Assembly (NCBI GenBank): GCA_019916065.1
Contig: CM034236.1
Location: 17,623,167-17,687,166 of the forward strand
Direction: 5' to 3'
DNA length: 64,000 nt
DNA from: Vitellaria paradoxa
Taxonomy: Eukaryota > Streptophyta > Magnoliopsida > Ericales > Sapotaceae
A program made the translations under genes and the position numbers. Position 1 is the stretch's first letter; the number at the start of each line of letters is the position of its first letter. Under the pieces are notes generated by a model. It was given only the letters and a program-made list of their open reading frames with translations, made no database searches and was not told where the DNA came from. Below are positions 57,834 to 64,000 of the stretch, one piece after another.

Positions 57834-58319
57834 CTACAAAAATACAAAGGGAATATTGAATTAATCAACTATGCAACCCCTATGTCCACGCAAGTTCAGT
57901 GGCCCAAATCTATTGATAAAAATGTAAATTGAAACTAAGGTGAATGTGTTTAATATAGACAGTCCAGGTGGCCATACAACATCCACCATAGATGGGTCCC
58001 TTTGCACAAAACAACAAATTGAATAAGAAATTCTCAATACTAATTGCAAAAGAAGACTTTTGAAAATTTACAAAGCAAAGACAAACCAAAGCCTTGGGGT
58101 TTGATGAACCCTCGAACCCAAATTGTGACCCACAGTGAAAAAGATGATGGGGTGTGAAGAAATTCACTCAAAATGAGTAATTTCCTTCTACGCACTATTT
58201 GAAATCCAAAATAGGGTTCAAACATACAAGAAATTAGGAACCCTTGATACTATTAAGCTCAGGTTCAAAGAGAAATTGAGAAAGAGCAACCTAGGGCTCA
58301 AAGAATAGAAGAATCATAC
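57834..58319 (-). other. Possible intron before the downstream ORF of Athila #4
   Basis: On the minus strand AAG/GTATGA at 58320/58319 fits a splice donor and TTTTTGTAG ending at 57834 fits an acceptor six bases before the ATG at 57828. The 486-bp segment between is AT-rich and without conserved coding sequence. Splicing is predicted, not shown. Confidence 0.35.
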
Positions 58320-58459
58320 CTTAAGTCACTTAGATGACAAGATTTGAGTGGAATGTTGCTCAACGAATGTTGGGAAGGCCTAATCTTGAAAGGTTTCAAA
58401 AGTATGTAGAAAGAGATTGAGAGAAAATGAAGTTAAATGAGAGAATTTTAGGTTTAAAG

Positions 58460-58575
58460 TGGCCGAATGGCCTTTTAACCGAGTTACAGGGTCTGGACTA
58501 CCCGTGGATGGTTCAGACCCCTGAATGGCCTCTTCCACGATTTCTCCTCCACATACACACTGTGGTCCGGACCAT
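58460..58575 (-). promoter_or_regulatory. U3-like module between integrase and downstream ORF
   Basis: Holds CTGTGGTCCGGACC (58560-58573) and an imperfect inverted repeat CAGGGTCTGGAC (58487-58498) with GTTCAGACCCCTG (58511-58523), the motif otherwise found in Athila LTR promoters, followed on the minus strand by a TATA-like GTTAAAAGG (about 58471-58479). It may be an internal promoter for the downstream ORF; this is inference. Confidence 0.4.
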
Positions 58576-58739
58576 TGAATTGAATAGTTTAAAATTATTT
58601 TTGTTTTGTTTTGAAAAACCAAAGAATACCTAAACTGAAAATCAAAATCCTAAAACTAAGCAAAGATCAAAACCTATCGTAACCCTAACTATGGTACAAT
58701 CACAACAACGTTTTAATCCCAGATTACTCGTAAGGTTGA

Positions 58740-59829
58740 GGATCTAAAAGATCCTACGTTTCAATCAAACCAATGAAGTTGTCTAGATAAGGTTTAAGTC
58801 TATGCCCATTAACTTTGAACCTATTCCTATTTTTCAGAGTTTCTATTTCAACTACTCTATGTTCAGAAATACGTTTCACCATAAATGGGCCAGACCACTT
58901 AGATTACAATTTGCCAGGAAATAGATGAAGTCGTGATTGATAAAGAAGTACTTTTTGACCCTCATGAAAAGAACATCTGGAAATATGTTGGTTGTGTACT
59001 TTCTTCATCTTTTCCTTGTAAATTCAAGCATTCTCATAAGCATCATTTCTTAATTCCTCCATTTCTGCAATCTAAAGTTTACGGTGAAGCCCGGCCTCAT
59101 CAATATTAGCGTTGAATTGTTTAATGGCCTAATATGCCTTATTTTCTAACTCAACAGGTAAGTGGCATGGCTTCCCATAAACTAACCTATATGGTGACAT
59201 CCCTAGGGTTGTTTTATAAGCTGTTCGATATGCCCATAGAGAGTCAACCAATCATAGTGACCAATCCTTCCGATTAGGGTTAACTATTTTCTCAAGGATT
59301 TGTTTGATTTTCTTATTAGCAAGTTCGACTTGGCCACTCGTCTGTGGGTGGTAAGAGGTACCAACTCTATGAACCACTCCATATTTAAGTAATAGTGTTC
59401 CCATATGATGATTGTAGAAGTGTTTTCCTCTATCGCTAATAATTGCTCTAGGTACTCCAAAACACGAGAATATGTTCTGGTGGAGGAACTTAAGCACGCC
59501 TTTATGATTATTATTTCTAGCAGTAATTGCTTCAACCCATTTAGAGACATAATCAATCCAATTAAGATGTATTCATATCCTTGTGAAATTGGGAAAGGAC
59601 CCATGAAATCTATTCCCCAACAATCAAAAACCTCTAACATAAGAATAGGGGATAGGGGCATCATGTTTCTACGTGTTAAACTTCCCAAGCGATGGCATCG
59701 ATCACACGTGGTGCAAAAAAGATACAGATCTTTAAACAAGGAAGGCCAATAAAATCCACATTGAAGGATTTTGCAGCTGTTTTGTTTGTGAAAAATGACC
59801 TCCACAAGCTTGGGTGTGGCAAAACTCAA
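58740..59829 (-). pseudogene. Athila integrase
   Basis: Zinc-binding end C-T-T-C-D-R-C (about 59700) preceded in another frame by the His pair (CHTQACGGHF). Core: DCWGIDFMGPFP (first Asp, about 59600), PRAIISDRGKHF (second Asp, about 59440), TSGQVELANKKIKQILEK (Glu, about 59320). C-terminal part 58740-59250 reads [33 protein letters not shown], and a final [16 protein letters not shown] module. At least one frameshift between the Asp residues and several stops make it inactive. It would insert element cDNA. Confidence 0.88.
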
Positions 59830-59974
59830 GTATGCTAGGGACTTTCCACTCAGGAATGCAACATCTAATTACTTGGTTAGGGCAATATTTGAATAAGTAG
59901 GGATCATCCCAAAAGAAAACTCTAATGTTACGTAAGAAGTTCTTTATATCCTTATAGCTCCATTCTTTTGGAAT

Positions 59975-60700
59975 TTATCTTGTCACTAAATAGTTAGCAA
60001 TATCAGCATACCAAGGAGGGTTAGAGGTTGTTATTGCTTCTATGTTAAATAGTTGTTCATCCGGGAAGCCATCATTGATTTGAGTTTCATCATAGGGGTA
60101 AGCTTCTACTAGTAAATGTGACAAATGATCCGCTACCACATTCTCTACACCTTTCTTATCTCTTATTTCAATGTCAAACTCTTGCAAAAGTAAAATCCAA
60201 TGAATTAACCTAAGTTTGGCCTCTTGTTTGGTCAATAGGTATTTAAGAGCCAAATGATTAGTGAATACTACAACTGTTGAACCAATGAGTTAAGAACGAA
60301 ACTTCTCAAGGGCAAAGACAACTACTAACAACTCTTTTTCAGTTGTCGTGTAATTTTTTTGCGCATCATTTAAGGTTTTACTGGCATAGTAAATAACATG
60401 CACCTTTTTATCTCTTTTTTGTCCTAACACAACTCCAATGGCATGGTCACTTGCATCACACATAAGTTCAAAGGGAAGTGACTAATCAGGAGGTTGAAGA
60501 ATAGGAGCTAAGGTTAGACAACCCTTGAGCTTATCAAAAGCGTTTTGACAATGGGGAGTCCATTCAAAATGGGATGCAAGGGGGTATTTTGCATCAATAA
60601 TTGACACAAGGGCTTTGAAATTTCACTAAAAGATTGAATGAACCTTTTGTAAAACCTAGCATGCCCTAAAAATGATCTAATATCCCTCACAAATTGAGGA
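59975..60700 (-). pseudogene. Athila RNase H
   Basis: Best frame 59975-60253: LALKYLLTKQEAKLRLIHWI, LLLQEFDIEIRDKKGVENVV, ADHLSHL. Upstream (60260-60640), over frameshifts, CDASDHAIGVVLGQ and the EKELLVVVFALEKF segment can be traced, giving the catalytic Asp and Glu. The first part of the region is the RT connection (FVRDIRSFLGHARFYKRFI). Confidence 0.82.
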
Positions 60701-60720
60701 TTGGGAAGCTTTTGAATCAG

Positions 60721-61392
60721 TTATACCTTAGCTTCATCTACTTGAATGCCTTCTTTAGATACCATGTGCCCTAACACAATTTTTTGGGTGACCATAAAAT
60801 GGCACTTTTCCCAATTTAGCACTAGGTTCTTTTCCTTACATCGTGTCAACACTAGATCAATGTTCTTTAGACATTGCTCAAATGAGTCTCCATAAATAGA
60901 GAAATCATCCATGAATACCTCGACGATTTCTTCTACCATCTCACTAAAGATACTCATCATACAGCGTTGAAAGGTAGCAGGAGCATTACAAAGGCCAAAT
61001 GGCATTCTCTTGTATGCAAAGGTACCAAAAGGACAAGTAAAAGTAGTTTTAGCTTGATCCTCTAAGGCAAACTCTATTTGATTATACCTCGAATAGCCAT
61101 ATAAGAAGCAATAATAAGCATGACCAGCTACTCTTTCTAAAACTTGATCTAAGAATGGAAGAGGAAAGTGATCTTCTCGTGTAACTACATTAAGCTTTCT
61201 ATAGTCAATGCATACTCGCCAACCAATTTGTATTCGAGTTGGAACCAATTCATTATTCTCATTCCAAACTACTGTAATGCCTGATTTCTTAGGAACTACC
61301 TGTGTAGGACTTACCCATTTAGAATCAGAAATAAGATGGATTATTCCTACATCTAGTAGTTTCAGAACTTCAGCTTTAACTACTTCCTTCAT
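60721..61392 (-). pseudogene. Athila reverse transcriptase
   Basis: 223-codon open frame with all core motifs: WVSPTQVVPKKSGI, RVCIDYRKLNVVTREDHFPL, YNQIEFALEDQAKTTFTCPF, GTFAYKRMPFGLCNAPATFQ and the catalytic VEVFMDDFSIYG. The first Asp motif usually reads FYCFLDGYSGYNQI; here it is CFLYGYSRYNQI, so the first catalytic Asp is Tyr. Ends at a TAA at 60721. The enzyme would copy the RNA of this and of the pol-less Athila relatives. Confidence 0.92.
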
Positions 61393-62480
61393 GTTTAGAT
61401 TAAGTCATCTTTGCATTTGATGAACCGGTTTGGCCTCCTCTTCTAAATAGATACGATGTGTGCAAAGGAGAGGACTTATACCTGTTAGGTTAGCTAGTGA
61501 CCATCCCAAAGCTTTCTTATGACTTTTCAAAAGTTCAATTAACATATGCTCTTGATGGATAGTCAGTTCTAAAGAATTAACTACGAGTAGGTCTCTCCTT
61601 CACCTAAAAATGTATATTTCAGATTATGGGGTAAAGGTTTCTATCAGGATTAAGAGTTTTTACTTCTGAGGACTCTGCTTTATTTAAAAGTGGTCCTAGG
61701 CTTTCAAAGGTTGGTATCCAATTCCCTATTGACATGATTGGGCACATTTCTAGCCAATCAACCATTATTCCTAATTCCTAGTTTGACATCATGGAATTTA
61801 ATTTCTCCTCACTAAAGTAGAGGGCTTTCTGTAGAGGATCCTCAACAAATTCACGATCCACATAATCCTGGACTATAATTTCCACTAAGTCCACTTCTTA
61901 TATATCAGGCACCTCTTTTGGTTGTTTGGTAACATGGAATATATTCGTTTCAAACTCAATATTACCAAAAGACATTTTAATGGAACCATTTCTACAGTTG
62001 ATTAAGGCATTTGATGTAGCTAAGAATGGTCATCCTAGAATCACTGGTGTCTGATTCAGTGTAGATAAACTGGTAAGTGGTTGAGTATCTAGAATTATGA
62101 AATCCATTGGGAAATAGAAATTTTTCACTTGCACCAGTACATCTTCAAGTATACTTTGTGGGACTTTAACTAATCTATCTGCAAGTTACAGAGTCACACG
62201 GATAGGTTTTATTTTACCTAAGCCCAATTGTTCATACACTGAGTAAGGAAGCAAATTCACACTTACTTCTAAGTCAAGCAGTGCTCTACTAATATAGTAC
62301 TTCCCTATATAGCAAGATATAGGAGGACATCTAGGGTCCTTATATTTAGGGGGAGTATGACATTGTACTATAGCACTTGCCTACTCAGTAAGGAATGCTT
62401 TCTCTTTCACATTCAATCCCCTTTTCACAGTGCATATTTCCTTAAGAAATTTAGCATAAGAAAGGATTTGTTTAATTGCA
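61393..62480 (-). pseudogene. Athila protease and protease-RT linker
   Basis: Protease segment 62000-62400 reads PPKYKDPRCPPISCYIGKYY, then RALLDLEVSVNLLP near 62255-62290: the catalytic DLGA loop of #2/#3 has become DLEV, which should abolish activity. Motif GxPFLATSNALINC follows. Linker 61780-61990 contains YVDREFVEDPLQKAL and ends without the tail module of #1-#3; instead MVDWLEMCPIMSIGNWIP-like sequence leads to the RT. Several stops are present. Confidence 0.85.
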
Positions 62481-64000
62481 TCAAGAAGAGGTATGTTAAT
62501 TTTCACTTGTTTAAATACCTCTAGCAATTCAACTGCTTGGGTTTCTTTCTTAGCTTTCAAAAATCTTTGGGGAAATGGTGCTTTAGGAACATATTCCCTA
62601 GGCACTATCATTGGCTCCTCCTCATTTTCTTCCTCATTTCCCTCTTCCTCCTACCCTCTATCTTCTTTGGTGGACTCCTCGACAATAACTGGTTGTTTCC
62701 CCGCCTTCTTACTATCATCTACCATACACTTAGCTGTCAACTCTTCACTAATTTCATCCTTCTTAGGAGGGATAGTTTTATCTACAATTTTTCCACTCCT
62801 AAGTGTTGTGATGTTTTGAACTTGTTCCACATTCCCAGGCATATTAGAAGATCCTTCAACTTGTTTAGCTTGGGCTACTGGGTTTGGACGAGGTTGTGCA
62901 AGAAATTGACCCTTTGGTTATGTGGTTAATGTTTGGGTCAAAAGGGTCAATTGGCTCTTAATATCATCCAAATTTCTATTGTTTTGAGCCCAAAGTAAAG
63001 ACTGCGTATTCATGAATTGTTGAAGTGTTTCTTCTATGGATCTCTTATTTGGGGGAATGTATGGAGCATGTGATGGTCCCACATTCTGAGACAATCCTGG
63101 ATTAAGCATTGGGACTTGAGGAACTAGAGGTTGAGGAGCATGATAGGGCTATGGAATTTGAGTTCCCTCATTTCTCTAACTAAAATTAGGGTGGTTCCTC
63201 ACTGCTGGATTATAAGTCTCAGAATAAGAATTTCCTCCTAAAGCTTGTCTTCTATATGATTGGCGGTATTGATTTATGGCATGGATTGGAAGTTCACTAG
63301 AAGGTTGGCCTTGCACAACCTCTCTACAAATAGGGACACTAGGGCAATCGTCTGTCCTATGGGTTTGGCTATCACAAACTATACAGTGGACATTTTCAAC
63401 TAGCTCTTTGATAGGTTGTATGTCCCTTTTGATTTTCAAGGTCTCAATTTCCCTAGTGAGTGTTGCTAATTTTTCTTTGAGGTCATCAGTTTCACTTATA
63501 TGGTGCATACCTCTAGCTGGGGCAACACTAGCAGTTTGAGTGCTTTGTGATCTTGTGATATCCCAGGTTTGTGCATTTTCAGTCAAAAATTCAAAATAGT
63601 CAAAAGCTTCTTTGGGAGTTTTATCATAAAACTGCCCATTGCGCATGGTTTCCACAAATTGTTTTAGTTGTGGCATCTGTGAACCATAAAAGATACTAGC
63701 AAGACACCAAACTTCAAATCCATGGTGTGAACAAGAATGCAAGAGAGTTTTAAACCTCTCCCAACTTTGATAAAAGGTCTCACTACGTTGTGGAGCAAAG
63801 TTTAGGATTTGATGCTGTATAGCATCAGTCCTATTGGGAGGAAAGAATTTCTTAACAAATTTGGCTTGCATTTCATCCCATGTACGAATGGAATTAGATG
63901 GTAGGAATTCAAACCATCTAGCAGCCTTATCTTTCAGGGAAAATGGAAAAACCTTAAGAAACACTAAATCTATAGGGCATCCTTGATCTGTAATAGTGAC
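62481..64000 (-). pseudogene. gag: Athila gag (N-terminus outside window)
   Basis: Runs in from the right edge: VTITDQGCPIDLVFLKVF, then 63176-63964 with FSLKDKAARWFEFL, DAIQHQILNFAPQRSETFYQ and the CCHC knuckle C-I-V-C-x4-H-x4-C (near 63350-63390). A TAG near 63147 and breaks at about 62918 and 62650 separate the Pro/Gln-rich (62918-63109) and Lys/Glu-rich parts (62640-62842) and the pre-protease segment (62381-62611). Up to about 90% of the domain order of #3 is present. Confidence 0.9.

Larger units (their letters stand above)
40108..64000 (-). mobile_element. Athila-type LTR retrotransposon #4 (gag-pol plus 3' ORFs, decayed)
   Basis: Minus-strand element inserted in the LINE. Its 3' LTR starts at 40108 and ends at 54205, split by CACTA #2. 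Inside follow a 3' untranslated region, two downstream frames, integrase, RNase H, reverse transcriptase, protease and gag, which runs off the window at 64000. It is the only Athila copy here with polymerase genes, though all carry stops and frameshifts. Without nested DNA it would exceed 11 kb, the size usual for autonomous Athila elements. Confidence 0.92.

Overview
This window is repeat-rich plant nuclear DNA, most likely angiosperm pericentromeric or other heterochromatic sequence. I see no host protein gene, rRNA gene or convincing tRNA gene. Nearly every base belongs to a transposable element or an AT-rich tandem repeat. The evidence for a plant is the mix of families: Athila-type Ty3/gypsy elements with a tRNA-Asp primer site, a chromovirus-like (Tekay/Del-type) Ty3/gypsy element with a tRNA-iMet primer site, a SIRE/Maximus-like Ty1/copia gag remnant, an L1-type LINE with an RVT zinc-binding domain, and CACTA transposons with GCGACCGCT-type subterminal repeats. 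I cannot name the species.

Layout. 1-5691: minus-strand Athila element #1 (5' LTR 4088-5691; its 3' LTR ends just left of the window). 5692-6449 and 13356-13657: plus-strand copia gag pseudogene, split by Athila element #2 (6450-13355, target duplication ACAAT). At 13658 a CACTA element (#1) begins; its far end is not in the window. Inside it lie a 2-kb plus-strand solo LTR (15066-24651, TSD TAAAA) that is itself split by a truncated minus-strand chromovirus (16014-23600), a 45-bp tandem array, a young Athila element #3 (25043-33918), a 3.8-kb solo LTR (34580-38403, TSD CAAAA) and the 3' half of a LINE (39009-40107). Athila element #4 (40108 to beyond 64000) sits in the LINE. Its 3' LTR is split by a second CACTA element (40699-53201, TSD AAA), which carries a solo LTR (43413-50778, TSD AAGTA) that contains an inverted solo LTR of the same family (45384-49058, TSD TTTAT).

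The exact target duplications let the insertion order be read directly: copia, then CACTA #1, LINE, Athila #4, CACTA #2, solo LTR, solo LTR, a seven-layer nest. Athila #1-#3 carry gag (and, in #2 and #3, protease) but no reverse transcriptase, RNase H or integrase, so they are non-autonomous. Athila #4 has a complete but decayed gag-pol set plus two further open frames downstream of integrase. All the Athila copies share a long 3' untranslated region with repeated hairpin plus polypurine-tract modules.

The most unusual signals are regulatory. Several unrelated LTR families in this window carry a palindromic or GC-rich inverted-repeat module just upstream of a TATA box, and the Athila version shows a compensatory base change. 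A similar module lies between integrase and the downstream frame of Athila #4, followed by a TATA-like sequence and a possible intron, which suggests an internal promoter. The 3.8-kb LTR family carries two tRNA-like A-box/B-box pairs in every copy.
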